Shown here: one piece after another, positions 17,232 through 26,688 of the stretch
Layout: each line of letters begins with the position of its first letter
Numbering within the stretch: the first letter of the stretch is position 1
Source: Gammaproteobacteria bacterium
GTDB taxonomy: Bacteria; Pseudomonadota; Gammaproteobacteria; Xanthomonadales; Wenzhouxiangellaceae
Assembly (NCBI GenBank): GCA_003567685.1
Contig: PWYW01000009.1
Coordinates: 1 to 64,000, forward strand
Direction: 5' to 3'
DNA: 64,000 nucleotides
Program-made: the position numbers and the translations under genes
The notes under the pieces: model-generated
The model's input: only the letters and a program-made list of their open reading frames with translations
What the model was told of the DNA's origin: nothing
Database searches by the model: none

Positions 17232-19535
17232 TCAGATCAACTCGGGTTGGGCATGAGAGGCTTCATCGTTCTGCGCATCAACCACAGCAATCGCCGTCAT
17301 GTTGACCACCCGGCGAACCGTGGCCGAGGGGGTGAGCACATGGGCCGGGCGACCTGCCCCCATCAGGATCGGCCCTATCGTGACGGCCTTGCCGATGATG
17401 CGCGCCATATTGAAGGCGATATGGGCGGCATCCTGATCGGGCATGATCAGCAAGTTGGCCGGCCCTTTGAGCTGGCTGTTGGGGAATACCCGGTCGCGAA
17501 TGGCCGGCATCAACGCCGCGTCGGCACGCATTTCGCCTTCAATCTGCAGATTTGGCGCGCGCTCGCGCACTAGGTTGAAGGCTCGGCGCATTTTGGATGC
17601 CTGCGGGTCGACGTGCGAGCCGAAGCTGGAGTGCGAGACCAGGGCGACCTTGGGCTCGATACCAAACATCCGGACCTTTTCAGCCGCCATGATCGTGAGA
17701 TCGGCAATTTGCTCAGCAGTCGGATCGGGATTGACATGGGTATCACAGACGAACAATGTCTCAGTATCGGTCGCCATGGCCGATAGCGCGCCAAGCGTCT
17801 GGCAGCCCGGTTTCAAACCCAGCACTTCGGTCACGTATTTCAACTTCTTGTGGTACTGGCCGACGACGCCGCAGATGAGTGCGTCGGCCTCGTTTCGATG
17901 AACCATCAGGGCCGCGATCACCGTATTGCGGGTGCGAACAATGGCCTTGGCCGAGTCGGGCGTAACGCCACGCCGCTCGGTGATTTCATGAAAGGTCTGC
18001 CAGTACTCCTTGAAACGGGGATCGGATTCGGGATTGACCAGCTCGAAATCCGATTCCGGCCGAATGCGCAGGCCAGCCCGCTCGATACGCATGTCAACGA
18101 CGCCGGGACGACCGATCAGAATAGGTTTTGCCAGACCATCATCGACGATTGTCTGAACAGCCCGCAGCACCGTTTCTTCCTCGCCTTCGGCAAATACCAC
18201 GCGACGCGGGTCTTTTCGGGCGCGATCGAAAACCGGTTTCATGGCCAGACCAGAACGGTAGACGTACTGGCTCAGGCGTTCACGGTAGGCAGCAACATCC
18301 GGCAGCGGTCGGGTGGCAACACCGGACTTCATGGCGGCTTCTGCCACCGCCGGTGCCACCTGCACCAGCAAACGCGGGTCGAAGGGCTGAGGGATCAGGT
18401 AGTCAGGGCCGAAGCGCGGCAGCTGGCCGCCATAGGCTGCGGCCGATACGTCGGAAGCTTCCATCCGCGCCAGTTCGGCAATGGCATGAACACAGGCCAT
18501 TTTCATCTCATCATTGATAGCCGTGGCCCCGACATCCAGCGCGCCGCGGAAAATGTACGGAAAACAGAGCACGTTGTTGACCTGGTTAGGATAGTCCGAC
18601 CGGCCCGTTGCAATCAGCGCATCCGGACGAACCTCGCGCGCCGCGTCGGGCATGATCTCCGGCACCGGGTTGGCCAAAGCCAGGATGATCGGACGGTCGG
18701 CCATGGCCTTGACCATCTCGGGCTTGAGCACATTGGGTGCCGATACGCCCAGGAACACGTCAGCCCCGGCAATCACTTCGCCCAGCGTACGCGCCTCGGT
18801 GTCAACGGCATACTGGGCCTTGCGGTCGTCCATCTCCACCTCGCGCCCGGTGTACACCACGCCTTCGCGATCGCAAACGGTGACGTTTTCGCGCTTGACG
18901 CCCAGGGTAACCAGCAGGTCAAGGCAGGCCATACCGGCGGCCCCGGCCCCCGACGCCACGACACGGATATCTTCAATGTTCTTGCCCACCAGCATCAAGC
19001 CGTTGACCACCGCAGCCGACACGATGATGGCCGTGCCGTGCTGGTCGTCATGAAATACCGGGATGCCCATGCGCTCCTTTAGCGCCTCTTCCACCCTGAA
19101 ACACTCCGGTGCCTTGATATCCTCCAGGTTGATACCCCCAAAGGTGGGCTCGAGGCTGGCGATGATGTCGATCAGTTTTTCGGGGTCTTTTTCGTCGATT
19201 TCGATATCGAAGACATCAATGCCTGCAAATTTCTTGAACAGAACGCCCTTGCCTTCCATCACCGGCTTGGCCGCCAGTGGGCCGATATCGCCCAGGCCCA
19301 GCACCGCCGTACCGTTGGAAATCACCGCCACCAGGTTGCCGCGTGCGGTGTATTCGCGGGCGGTGTCAGGCTCGGCATGGATTTCCTCACTGGCTGCCGC
19401 TACGCCAGGCGAGTACGCCAATGCCAGGTCCTTGGCCGTCGTCAAGGCCTTGGTTGGCGAAATCCGGATCTTGCCAGGGATGGGAAAGCGGTGGTAATCC
19501 AGTGCGGCTTCGCGGAATTTTTCGTTATCTTTCAT
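17232..19535 (-). CDS. maeB: NADP-dependent malic enzyme with C-terminal phosphotransacetylase-like domain
   Basis: A 767-aa hybrid enzyme that decarboxylates malate to pyruvate with reduction of NADP+. The N-terminal malic enzyme part (1-~425) shows [46 protein letters not shown] and the nucleotide-binding [17 protein letters not shown]. The C-terminal ~330 residues match the phosphate acetyltransferase fold (for example [15 protein letters not shown] and [13 protein letters not shown]), which is regulatory in MaeB proteins. ATG at 19535 starts the conserved N-terminus. It stands alone between two terminators. A TATAAA hexamer (complement of 19576-19581) lies 41 nt upstream of the start, right beside the fba terminator, and is the likely -10. 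Confidence 0.96.
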   Translation of the reverse strand: MKDNEKFREAALDYHRFPIPGKIRISPTKALTTAKDLALAYSPGVAAASEEIHAEPDTAREYTARGNLVAVISNGTAVLGLGDIGPLAAKPVMEGKGVLFKKFAGIDVFDIEIDEKDPEKLIDIIASLEPTFGGINLEDIKAPECFRVEEALKERMGIPVFHDDQHGTAIIVSAAVVNGLMLVGKNIEDIRVVASGAGAAGMACLDLLVTLGVKRENVTVCDREGVVYTGREVEMDDRKAQYAVDTEARTLGEVIAGADVFLGVSAPNVLKPEMVKAMADRPIILALANPVPEIMPDAAREVRPDALIATGRSDYPNQVNNVLCFPYIFRGALDVGATAINDEMKMACVHAIAELARMEASDVSAAAYGGQLPRFGPDYLIPQPFDPRLLVQVAPAVAEAAMKSGVATRPLPDVAAYRERLSQYVYRSGLAMKPVFDRARKDPRRVVFAEGEEETVLRAVQTIVDDGLAKPILIGRPGVVDMRIERAGLRIRPESDFELVNPESDPRFKEYWQTFHEITERRGVTPDSAKAIVRTRNTVIAALMVHRNEADALICGVVGQYHKKLKYVTEVLGLKPGCQTLGALSAMATDTETLFVCDTHVNPDPTAEQIADLTIMAAEKVRMFGIEPKVALVSHSSFGSHVDPQASKMRRAFNLVRERAPNLQIEGEMRADAALMPAIRDRVFPNSQLKGPANLLIMPDQDAAHIAFNMARIIGKAVTIGPILMGAGRPAHVLTPSATVRRVVNMTAIAVVDAQNDEASHAQPELI

Positions 19536-19582
19536 GGTGTCGCTCCAACCCCCGAGGACAGATGATTTCCAGACTTTTATAC

Positions 19583-19616
19583 AACAAAGGAGACGGCCAC
19601 CTTCGCGACCGTCTCC
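19583..19616 (-). terminator. Terminator of fba, next to the maeB promoter
   Basis: An 8-bp stem GGAGACGG/CCGTCTCC (19589-19596 with 19609-19616) with a 12-nt loop. The minus strand continues TTTGTTG, only moderately T-rich. A TATAAA candidate -10 for maeB follows at once (complement of 19576-19581). Confidence 0.6.
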
Positions 19617-19659
19617 CTTTCTTTCATCGCTTGCGCGTCGTGTCCGCTGAAGCGTTCGA

Positions 19660-20688
19660 TCAACCGCCGCTTTCTTCGTCCTCGTCCCACTCGCCCAGTG
19701 AAGCAGCCGAGTTCATGCGGGCACGATGCAGCAAAACCTGCTGCGCCTTTTCGCGATTGCCTTTCGGGTCGGCCGCCCAGGTCTTCAGGCATTCGGCCTG
19801 CAGGGCGCGGCCATAGGAGAAACTCAGCGGCCAGGGCATGTCGCCCATCTTGTTCATGGCATCCAGGTGACGGGTGGCTTCCACATCACCTTGTCCGCCC
19901 GACAGGAACACGATGCCGGCAGTGGCCGCCGGGACGGCGTTGAGCAGGCAGTCCACCGTGGCTTCAGCCACTTCCTCAATGCCGGCACGGTCGGAGGCAT
20001 CACTGCCGGAAATCACCATCGACGGCTTGAGCACACAACCCTCCAGCATCACGTTCTGGTCGTAGAGGGCATTGAACAGTGCTTTCAGGGCCGCCTCGGT
20101 CACGTCGAACGAGGTGTCCAGGTCATGGTCGCCGTCCATCAGCACTTCGGGCTCGACGATGGGGACCAGGCCAGCTTCCTGGCACAACGCGGCATAGCGG
20201 GCCAGAGCGTGCGCATTGGCGTCAATGCAGGCGCGCGAGGGGATGTCATCACCAATGGTGATCACCGCACGCCACTTGCAGAACTTGGCACCCAGCTCGA
20301 CATATTCCGCCAGGCGCTCGCGCAAGCCGTCCAGGCCTTCGGTAACTTTCTCGCCTTCGAAGCCAGCCAGCGGCTTGGCCCCGGTATCCACCTTGATGCC
20401 GGGCAGAATGCCAGCCTCTTCCATCCGCTTGACCAGCGGCGTGCCATCCGGCAGTTTCTGGCGCAAGGTCTCGTCGAACAAGATTGCACCTGAAATGAAC
20501 TGGCCGAGGCCGGGCGTGGTAAGCATCATGGAACGGTAGTCGAGGCGGTTGGCCTCGGTACACTCAACGCCGACGCCGTCGAAGCGCTTTTTGATGGTCC
20601 CTGACGATTCATCAATGGCCAGGATTCCCTTGCCCGGGGCCACCATGGCCTGGGCGATTTCTACAAGCTGTTCCAGATGATCGGTCAT
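19660..20688 (-). CDS. fba: Fructose-bisphosphate aldolase, class I
   Basis: A 342-aa Schiff-base aldolase that cleaves fructose 1,6-bisphosphate to dihydroxyacetone phosphate and glyceraldehyde 3-phosphate. Motifs of the animal/plant-like class I family are GKGILAIDESSGTIKKRF (residues 19-36), KVDTGAKPL near 99, AKFCKWRAVI with K138, PIVEPEVL near 177, and the Schiff-base lysine K221 in CVLKPSMV. ATG at 20688 is preceded by GGAG at 7 nt, and the protein family begins there; the longer frame upstream is not homologous. It is transcribed in the same direction as pyk, 144 bp downstream of it. A TACAAT hexamer in that gap suggests its own promoter. Confidence 0.96.
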   Translation of the reverse strand: MTDHLEQLVEIAQAMVAPGKGILAIDESSGTIKKRFDGVGVECTEANRLDYRSMMLTTPGLGQFISGAILFDETLRQKLPDGTPLVKRMEEAGILPGIKVDTGAKPLAGFEGEKVTEGLDGLRERLAEYVELGAKFCKWRAVITIGDDIPSRACIDANAHALARYAALCQEAGLVPIVEPEVLMDGDHDLDTSFDVTEAALKALFNALYDQNVMLEGCVLKPSMVISGSDASDRAGIEEVAEATVDCLLNAVPAATAGIVFLSGGQGDVEATRHLDAMNKMGDMPWPLSFSYGRALQAECLKTWAADPKGNREKAQQVLLHRARMNSAASLGEWDEDEESGG

Positions 20689-20731
20689 GGTCCACTCCAC
20701 TGACGGTCGGTTGAAATTGGCGAATCCCTCT

Positions 20732-20737
20732 ATTGTA
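20732..20737 (-). promoter_or_regulatory. Candidate -10 element upstream of fba
   Basis: TACAAT on the minus strand, 44 nt from the fba ATG, inside the 144-bp pyk-fba gap. The -35 region is weak. Confidence 0.35.
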
Positions 20738-20832
20738 GCCAGCCTGAGCACCAAGTTGAGCGCTTGATGCCGCTTTTCGAAGCCAAGGAACCTGCAAGCG
20801 ACGATGCGCCGGGCGTTTCCAGGCAACGCCGA

Positions 20833-22260
20833 TTACGAGACCGTCAAAATCTTCAGGGTATTGGTTCCGCCCAGCACACCCATCTCGTCGCCCAGCGTCA
20901 TCAGCACCCGGTCGCCTGGCTCGACCAGGCCAGCCTCACGCACCCGCGCCAGGGCCCGCTGTTGTACCCGGTCAATTCGCTCGCCCACCGACGGGGCGAA
21001 GAAAAGCGGCTGCACATGCTGGAACAATCGCACCTTTCGCAATGATGCACGGTTGGGACTCAGTGCCACGATGGGCACCGGCGAGCGCACCCGGCTCAAC
21101 CATTGGGCGGTTGAACCGGATTCGGTCAGGGCGATGATTGCCTTGACCTGCACCTGGTTGGCAGTCATCATCGCCGCCATGGCGATGGCCTGGTCAATCC
21201 TCTGGGCGCGCACGTTCAGCATGCGGCTGGTCTGATGAGCCTGAACGTGCCGCTCGGCACCCTCGCAGATACGCCCCATCGCCTCGATCACCCGGGCCGG
21301 GTGCCTGCCGACCGCTGTTTCCGCCGACAGCATGACGGCATCCGTGCCGTCGATTACCGCGTTGGCCACGTCCAGCACCTCGGCCCGGGTCGGCACCGGG
21401 CTGTCGATCATGGACTGCATCATCTGTGTCGCCGTGATCACCGGCCGATTCTGGTTCAGGCTCATCGCAATGATGCGCTTTTGCAAGCCGGGCAACTCGG
21501 CCTCACCGATCTCCACACCCAGGTCGCCCCGCGCGACCAGAACCGCGTCCGATGCATCGATGATGGCCTCGAGATTGTCAATCGCCTCGGTTCGCTCGAT
21601 CTTGGCAACCAGCGCCGCTGTGCCACCGGCCTTGCGCAGCAACGCGCGGGCCTGCTCGATATCCTCGGCACTCCTCGGAAAGGACACGGCAAGGTAGTCG
21701 ACCTGCCACTCCGCCGCCCGCTCAATATCCGCGGCATCGGCCGTCGAAAGGCCTGGAATCGACAGCCCTCCGCCACGCAGATTCAGACCCTTGCGGTCTG
21801 ACAGGCTACCCTGGGTAAGCACCCGGCAGCGGATCTCGTCACCTACCACCTGCTCGACCCGCATGGCGATCAGACCATCGTCGAGCAACAGCTCGCTGCC
21901 CGGCTTTACATCACCAGCCAGACCGAGATAACCCACGCCGACGCCCTGGCGATCACCGGCAGGCGGATTTCGACGCGCATACAAGACGAAGGCATCGCCG
22001 GCGTCCAGTTCCACCCGGCCTTCGCGGAAACGTTCGATGCGAATTTTCGGTCCGGCCAGGTCGCCCAGAACGGCCACGTCGGTATCCAGCTCGCGCGCCA
22101 CGGCGCGCACCATGCGAATGCGACGGGCGTGGGTGTCAGGATCCCCGTGCGAGAAGTTCACACGCACCACGTCACAGCCCGCGCGAATCAGTCGTTCCAG
22201 CACCTCCGGCTCGTCGGTGGCCGGGCCCAGCGTGGCAACAATCTTGGTTCGGCGAATCAT
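20833..22260 (-). CDS. pyk: Pyruvate kinase
   Basis: A 475-aa enzyme of lower glycolysis that converts phosphoenolpyruvate and ADP to pyruvate and ATP. Family motifs are RRTKIVATLGPATDEPEVL at the N-terminus, GCDVVRVNFSHGD, LGDLAGPKIRIE, the catalytic VAKIERTEAIDN, ARGDLGVEIGEAELP and MLSAETAVGRHPA. The C-terminal regulatory domain is complete. The length is normal for type II bacterial enzymes. ATG at 22260 begins the conserved N-terminus. It precedes fba on the same strand, as in the pgk-pyk-fba order known from xanthomonads, but here pgk lies 20 kb away. Confidence 0.97.
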   Translation of the reverse strand: MIRRTKIVATLGPATDEPEVLERLIRAGCDVVRVNFSHGDPDTHARRIRMVRAVARELDTDVAVLGDLAGPKIRIERFREGRVELDAGDAFVLYARRNPPAGDRQGVGVGYLGLAGDVKPGSELLLDDGLIAMRVEQVVGDEIRCRVLTQGSLSDRKGLNLRGGGLSIPGLSTADAADIERAAEWQVDYLAVSFPRSAEDIEQARALLRKAGGTAALVAKIERTEAIDNLEAIIDASDAVLVARGDLGVEIGEAELPGLQKRIIAMSLNQNRPVITATQMMQSMIDSPVPTRAEVLDVANAVIDGTDAVMLSAETAVGRHPARVIEAMGRICEGAERHVQAHQTSRMLNVRAQRIDQAIAMAAMMTANQVQVKAIIALTESGSTAQWLSRVRSPVPIVALSPNRASLRKVRLFQHVQPLFFAPSVGERIDRVQQRALARVREAGLVEPGDRVLMTLGDEMGVLGGTNTLKILTVS

Positions 22261-22444
22261 GGGTTGGAGTGTAGCGGAAGCAAACGGTCAGGCGAGCATC
22301 GCGAAGGCAGACATACAACCCCACCGGCTGCGGTGGAATCGATCAGCGCGATGGTCACCTCATTCATTCGGCGCGCTCAAGCTTTTCGGCATCCCGCGCA
22401 CTCCGGGAAGACCCGGAGTGTCAAACCTTGATTGCAGAAACGCC

Positions 22445-22885
22445 TCAGACCTCGCCGACGGCAGGTTTCGCGGAAGCCAGCATTTTACGGTACCCCGCTA
22501 CTTTCACCCAGTAGATGATGAAGGTGATCAATGCGACCAGCGCGGCAATGAAACCAATGAACGGAATAATCGAGACAATGATGCAAATGGCGTAGACCAA
22601 CCCGATGGTTTTGCCGCCGTCTTCGACATTGATGCCACGAGCCTGTCCCTCGGCAATCACTGAGTCGGCCAGCTTGATCACGGTAATGAAAATCCAGACC
22701 AGGTTGAACAGCGGGATCAGGTTCAACCACACCAGTCCGGGCTGCATTTCACGATTCGCCTCACTGACTTCCTTGAGACACTTGTGCAAGGAAAGCAGGA
22801 AAAGGACCATGATGGCCAGGCCAATCAAAAAGCCAATAAAGCCGAATCCCAGTAGGGCCAGAAAAAACGCTTCTTCGTCACTCAT
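22445..22885 (-). CDS. Small membrane protein of unknown function
   Basis: A 146-aa protein with three hydrophobic segments: residues ~6-34 (ALLGFGFIGFLIGLAIMVLF), ~52-72 (LVWLNLIPLFNLVWIFITVI) and ~95-128. A short polar segment with ADSVIAEG sits between the last two. I chose ATG at 22885 because AGGGAG lies 8 nt upstream; an earlier in-frame ATG (22927) has no such site. I do not recognise a named function; the WLNLIPLFNLVW pattern is shared with other uncharacterised bacterial membrane proteins. It stands alone, with 184 bp to pyk and 130 bp to the hydrolase gene. Confidence 0.7.
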   Translation of the reverse strand: MSDEEAFFLALLGFGFIGFLIGLAIMVLFLLSLHKCLKEVSEANREMQPGLVWLNLIPLFNLVWIFITVIKLADSVIAEGQARGINVEDGGKTIGLVYAICIIVSIIPFIGFIAALVALITFIIYWVKVAGYRKMLASAKPAVGEV

Positions 22886-23015
22886 CTGAATTACTCCCTT
22901 ATTTGTTTTTCGAGTGGTCTTGCTCAATGCCGACGGTGATGGCGAATTGTCGACATGTCAACAAGAGTAACGGATTTTTCAACGTGATCCAGCCAGGCAT
23001 CGACGCCGGGGCCCT

Positions 23016-24263
23016 TCAGTCAAGCCATTGGCGAAGCCGGTACAGCACGCGCGCCTGGTAAATGAGATCGATATGCCCAAGACGGCGAAACACCTGCTTT
23101 TGATGAGTTGGCACGGGCCAGCAGAGTTCGGGGCGACGGTTCTCACCCAGGGCACTGGACACGGGCACCAGGCCGTCGCCAAGCGTTCTGGAGCGCAACG
23201 ATCGGGCTGAACTGTCAAGGGTGGCGGCAACCGCGAAGGGCTTTATATGATCTGCCAATCGAACAGACTGGCGGGCGTCTGGTTCGGGCCGAAAGCGATC
23301 TTGCCCCTGCCAGTCTTCGGGGCGCACATTACCAAAACGCAAATCGGTTATGCCGGCCGATCGGAGACGGCCCAGCCGGGAAAACGGCGCGCTGTAAGGG
23401 CTAAAACCCAGAAACTGGTGGACATGCGCGCCAATGCGTTCAAGTGGAGCGCCTTGATGAGGACTGCCCAGGGTGATCACGGCGCGCGCCTCGTTCAACC
23501 AGGCCAGGCCGTGAAGTTCGGCATGATGGCAGGCGCTGCATGCAACCAGCCCACCCATGCTGTGACCCAACAGCACGATCTCGTCCAACGGCACGGGCCA
23601 GATGGCGCGCAGGCAATCAAGCGCCTCCGCCAACTGCGCACCGTTATCGGAAATATGCCGACCGCTGTTGTACCGGACAAAAACCGGGGTGTAGCCACGA
23701 GATTCCTCTAGGCCCATCGGCAAATTCTGCTCGCCCCCTTTGCGGAACCAGCAAGACTCGTTCAGACACAGGCCATGGACACTGACAAGGAGCCGGCGGC
23801 GAGCCAGGGGCGCCTGCACGCCAGTTAGCCCCTGCTGGCAATCGAGGGGTTGATCGCCCAAAAACAGCTGCATACCGATAGCGAGAGGATTGGCGCGCGC
23901 CTCGAGGTAGTCGCCCATGACGCCATTCAACACGCTGACCCAGGCATCCCGATCGATCTTTCCACTGTGCACTGGCGGCGTGAATCGCCCGAGGGCCCAG
24001 CCGGCACCCTTGCCCGACAGCGTGGCAATCTGACGAACCGAGCGATAAACGAGGCCGCTGATGCCACTCAGACTTCCCCGTGGAGCACGCCCCAGCGGCA
24101 GCGCCAGACTGGCGATACTGTGATGCAGATGCTCGACGATCCGGCTGGTTTCGACCACACCATCAGCCACCAGCAGGCTAAGGCCGCGCAAATCGGATGA
24201 GGTGATGGGTGACTGATTCATGGCAAAGCCGTAGTCGGCGCTCAAAGAGCCTTTTGAGATCAT
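23016..24263 (-). CDS. Alpha/beta hydrolase, lipase/PGAP1-like
   Basis: A 415-aa protein with an alpha/beta-hydrolase domain in its C-terminal 260 residues. The oxyanion segment is LLVSVHGLCLNESCW (~158-172), the nucleophile elbow is LLGHSMGGLVA with S235, and LGSPHQGAPLERIG follows. The likely acid is in LGDGLVPV, and the catalytic His is in RRLGHIDLI near the C-terminus. The first 150 residues are a helical region with no recognised domain. No signal peptide is seen. The overall pattern is that of lipase class 2/PGAP1-like esterases; the substrate is unknown. The start is uncertain: ATG 24263 and ATG 24221 both lack a strong ribosome-binding site. Confidence 0.8.
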   Translation of the reverse strand: MISKGSLSADYGFAMNQSPITSSDLRGLSLLVADGVVETSRIVEHLHHSIASLALPLGRAPRGSLSGISGLVYRSVRQIATLSGKGAGWALGRFTPPVHSGKIDRDAWVSVLNGVMGDYLEARANPLAIGMQLFLGDQPLDCQQGLTGVQAPLARRRLLVSVHGLCLNESCWFRKGGEQNLPMGLEESRGYTPVFVRYNSGRHISDNGAQLAEALDCLRAIWPVPLDEIVLLGHSMGGLVACSACHHAELHGLAWLNEARAVITLGSPHQGAPLERIGAHVHQFLGFSPYSAPFSRLGRLRSAGITDLRFGNVRPEDWQGQDRFRPEPDARQSVRLADHIKPFAVAATLDSSARSLRSRTLGDGLVPVSSALGENRRPELCWPVPTHQKQVFRRLGHIDLIYQARVLYRLRQWLD

Positions 24264-24375
24264 ACCGCGAAAGCTTCACCCCCCAGCCGCGACCCTGATG
24301 AGGCCGCTTTGACGCCCCAACGGTCACACTTAGCCGTTGCTGCATTCTAAAACATTCATATTCAAGGCTATATTC

Positions 24376-24663
24376 ATGGACCGGCACCGCATGAAGTCGA
24401 AGTCGAGAAAGCAACCGTTGTCCGAGACGGATCGCTCGCGGGTGATCGAAATGGCCTGGGAAGACCGCACGCCCTTCGAGGCCATTGAAGCGAATTATGG
24501 CCTGCCGGAGAAAGCCGTTATCGAATTGATGCGCCAATCCCTGAAACCCGCCAGCTTCCGGCTTTGGCGCAAGCGTGTATCCGGCCGCAAGACAAAACAC
24601 CGCGCACTTCGTCCTGACGAAGTGTCTCGCGGCTACTGTCCCACCCAGTACAAACCGCGCTAG
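24376..24663 (+). CDS. TIGR03643 / DUF2805 family protein
   Basis: A 95-aa basic protein. The conserved core runs ETDRSRVIEMAWEDRTPFEA, then YGLPEKAVIELMR and SFRLWRKRVSGRKTKH, which I recognise as the TIGR03643/DUF2805 family. The first half resembles a helix-turn-helix. I chose ATG at 24376 (AAGG 9 nt upstream) over 24337. It is followed at 4 bp by a TIGR02450-type small Trp-rich gene; these two families often neighbour each other, and in some bacteria they lie near cryptochrome/photolyase-related genes. No photolyase gene is in this window. The molecular function is not known. Confidence 0.8.
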   Translation: MDRHRMKSKSRKQPLSETDRSRVIEMAWEDRTPFEAIEANYGLPEKAVIELMRQSLKPASFRLWRKRVSGRKTKHRALRPDEVSRGYCPTQYKPR

Positions 24664-24667
24664 CGCC

Positions 24668-24883
24668 ATGAATCGCATCCATCCCAAGAAACTGCTGCAC
24701 AGCAAGTGGACGGCCGTGACACCGATCAATCGGGAAAAACACTTCGTCGTAACCGAGGTCGACTTCGATGACGACCAGACGGTCATTCACTGTCGCATCG
24801 AAGCGGTCATGTCAAAACGCAGTCAGGACATCGACTGGCGTGATTTGAAGAACACACAGCATTGGCTACCTGGCTGGCGCTAG
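24668..24883 (+). CDS. TIGR02450 family small Trp-rich protein
   Basis: A 71-aa protein starting at ATG 24668, 4 bp after the TIGR03643 stop. Features typical of the family are N-terminal MNRIHPKKLLHSKWTAV, then PINREKHFVVTEV and a closing WRDLKNTQHWLPGWR with three Trp. It has no signal peptide or membrane segment. The tight spacing indicates a two-gene operon. The function is unknown. Confidence 0.8.
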   Translation: MNRIHPKKLLHSKWTAVTPINREKHFVVTEVDFDDDQTVIHCRIEAVMSKRSQDIDWRDLKNTQHWLPGWR

Positions 24884-24968
24884 TTGGCTACCGGTGATTC
24901 CTTGCCTGCCAGAGCCGGCAGGCCGCGCCCCGCGCCTTTGTCCATCGCAGCCACCGGACTCTTCCCCG

Positions 24969-26072
24969 CTAGTGGCGTCGTAACACCGGCCAGGCAAGCA
25001 AGAAAGCGAACAAAGCGAACACCAGCAACGCCCATGGCGCTTGGCCAAACAGGGGGACACCGATGGCTGGTGACGGCGTTGCCGCCAGTCCCTGCGCCAT
25101 CCAGCGCCCGACCAGGCGAGGCTCGATGAAGCCGGGCAGACCGATCGTGTCAAACAGCAACCAGGAAGCCGGGTCGTACACCTCGACCTGCGAAAACTGA
25201 GTATTGAGAAGATAGACACGTCCATCCGTTGGATGCACCGCCGAACTGAAATAGAAGCCAGCGCCAGTCGAGACTGGACCAGACACCATCTGGTTACTTG
25301 TATCGATCTCGGTAACCTCTCCGTTGAATGCCAGTTGATAGGCGCTGGATGAAGGTTCGGGATCGACAGCGACATGCCAACCGGAGGCAGCAAGCGTAGC
25401 GACAACACTGGAAGCTATTGGATCAATGACCACTAATTGGTTGGGCGGTGAGCCACTGGGCACGTAAAGGAGGTTATTGGAGGCATCAAGGTCAATGCCG
25501 TTAGTGCCGCTCAAGGCACCTGCCGGCAGCGATGCATCTACCGTCATGGATGACGATGTGATATCCAGCACATTGACCTCATCCGAGCCGGAGTCGGCAA
25601 CCAGCAATCGGGCACCCGAGCCATCTACGATAATGTCGCGGAACACGGCACCGGGCATGGTCAATGTATCGGTCACCGCCATGGAGGGAGCCTGCAAATC
25701 AATCGCTTTCAACAAGCCATTCGGGTTACAGCCGACATAGAGAAACGTCGCATCGGGGTTCAAGGCGGGCACGGAATCGCTGGTGCAATTGGGCAAACCC
25801 AGGGTGGGAGGAATTGCTTGCAGTGCCGCGGCATCCACTTCGGTAATACTGTCAGCTGAATAGAAGTAGGCGCGATCGTTACCGCCAACCGCAACACTCC
25901 AGGGGAATTGTCCCACGCCAAGACTATTTGTCACAAGACTATTGGTGGAAGTGTCAATGACGGCGACCTGGCCGGTGTCGTAGTCGGTGATAGAAGCCAG
26001 CACATTGGCCATTGCTGACGACGAAAAAAACAAAACCCCGCGAGACATCAAGATCAAGCCTATGGTTTTCAT
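24969..26072 (-). CDS. Secreted beta-propeller (YVTN/NHL-like) protein with tripartite C-terminal sorting-type tail
   Basis: About 367 aa from ATG 26072; GGGAG lies about 11 nt upstream, and a signal peptide starts there, ending near SSSAMANV. The long in-frame extension to 26309 has no signal sequence and overlaps the divergent gene. The body consists of repeats of the type VAVIDTSTNSLVTN, LVVIDPIASSVVATL and VNVLDITSSSM, as in YVTN-type seven-bladed propellers. The C-terminus has a short motif (VPLFGQAPW), a hydrophobic helix of ~16 residues and a basic end (RRH), the layout of IPTL-CTERM-like signals recognised by exosortase-type proteases. No sortase gene is in the window. The gene is divergent from the NTF2-like gene across 166 bp. 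Confidence 0.8.
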   Translation of the reverse strand: MKTIGLILMSRGVLFFSSSAMANVLASITDYDTGQVAVIDTSTNSLVTNSLGVGQFPWSVAVGGNDRAYFYSADSITEVDAAALQAIPPTLGLPNCTSDSVPALNPDATFLYVGCNPNGLLKAIDLQAPSMAVTDTLTMPGAVFRDIIVDGSGARLLVADSGSDEVNVLDITSSSMTVDASLPAGALSGTNGIDLDASNNLLYVPSGSPPNQLVVIDPIASSVVATLAASGWHVAVDPEPSSSAYQLAFNGEVTEIDTSNQMVSGPVSTGAGFYFSSAVHPTDGRVYLLNTQFSQVEVYDPASWLLFDTIGLPGFIEPRLVGRWMAQGLAATPSPAIGVPLFGQAPWALLVFALFAFLLAWPVLRRH

Positions 26073-26238
26073 GGAACCGGACTCCCTGTTTGGCTCACTG
26101 CTGACATGACGACTGGCACCAGCAACCATCAGTGACCGGTCGATCCCTCCAGCAAATAACATGCACGGTGCGATTGCAAGCCCAGCCAGTCCGCTACCTG
26201 CATTTGGCGTTGAACAACGATGATGGTATTTTTGCCGG

Positions 26239-26685
26239 ATGAAGCTTTCTTTTACCAAAGCGCTGACCACCGCCCTGATACTCCTGGCCAGCGGCTTTGC
26301 CGCGGCCAATGATGACGAGAAAGTGATCGCCAGTCTGCTCGATACGTTCTTGCAGGAGGCATCGGCGAACGATATCGAGGCGCATGATCGCTTCTGGTCC
26401 GAAGACCTGATCTACACCAGTTCGAGCGGCGAGCGTTTTGGCAAGACTGCCATCATGGCTGGATTGGCCGAGGCAGGGGCTGATGCGGATGGAGACTCCA
26501 ACCCACGCTATCGGGCCGAAGCCGTGACCATACAGGTGTTCGACGATACCGCACTGCTCACTTTCGAACTGGTGGCTAAACATTCGGATCAAAGAGTCGA
26601 ACGTTTTTACAACAGCGGTGGATTGCGTCGTCTCGATGGAGACTGGAAAGTGATTGTCTGGCACGCCACCCGCCGAGATCACTGA
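26239..26685 (+). CDS. Secreted SnoaL/NTF2-like (DUF4440-type) protein
   Basis: A 148-aa protein with a signal peptide (LTTALILLASGFAAA, cleavage before NDDEK), then one NTF2-like domain: helix EKVIASLLDTFLQEASANDI, FWSEDLIYTSSSGERFGKT, and strands ending LRRLDGDWKVIVWHATR. This pattern fits DUF4440-type proteins of the periplasm. The catalytic or binding role is unknown. It is followed at 3 bp by a small membrane protein gene, so the two are probably one operon. Confidence 0.8.
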   Translation: MKLSFTKALTTALILLASGFAAANDDEKVIASLLDTFLQEASANDIEAHDRFWSEDLIYTSSSGERFGKTAIMAGLAEAGADADGDSNPRYRAEAVTIQVFDDTALLTFELVAKHSDQRVERFYNSGGLRRLDGDWKVIVWHATRRDH

Positions 26686-26688
26686 CTG

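Noticed and set aside
17850-19082. Plus-strand frame of 410 codons opposite maeB
   Set aside because: Antisense shadow with His/Arg-rich composition and no family features.
24904-24923. GC hairpin after the small Trp-rich gene as a terminator
   Set aside because: A 7-bp stem without a T run on either side; too weak to annotate.
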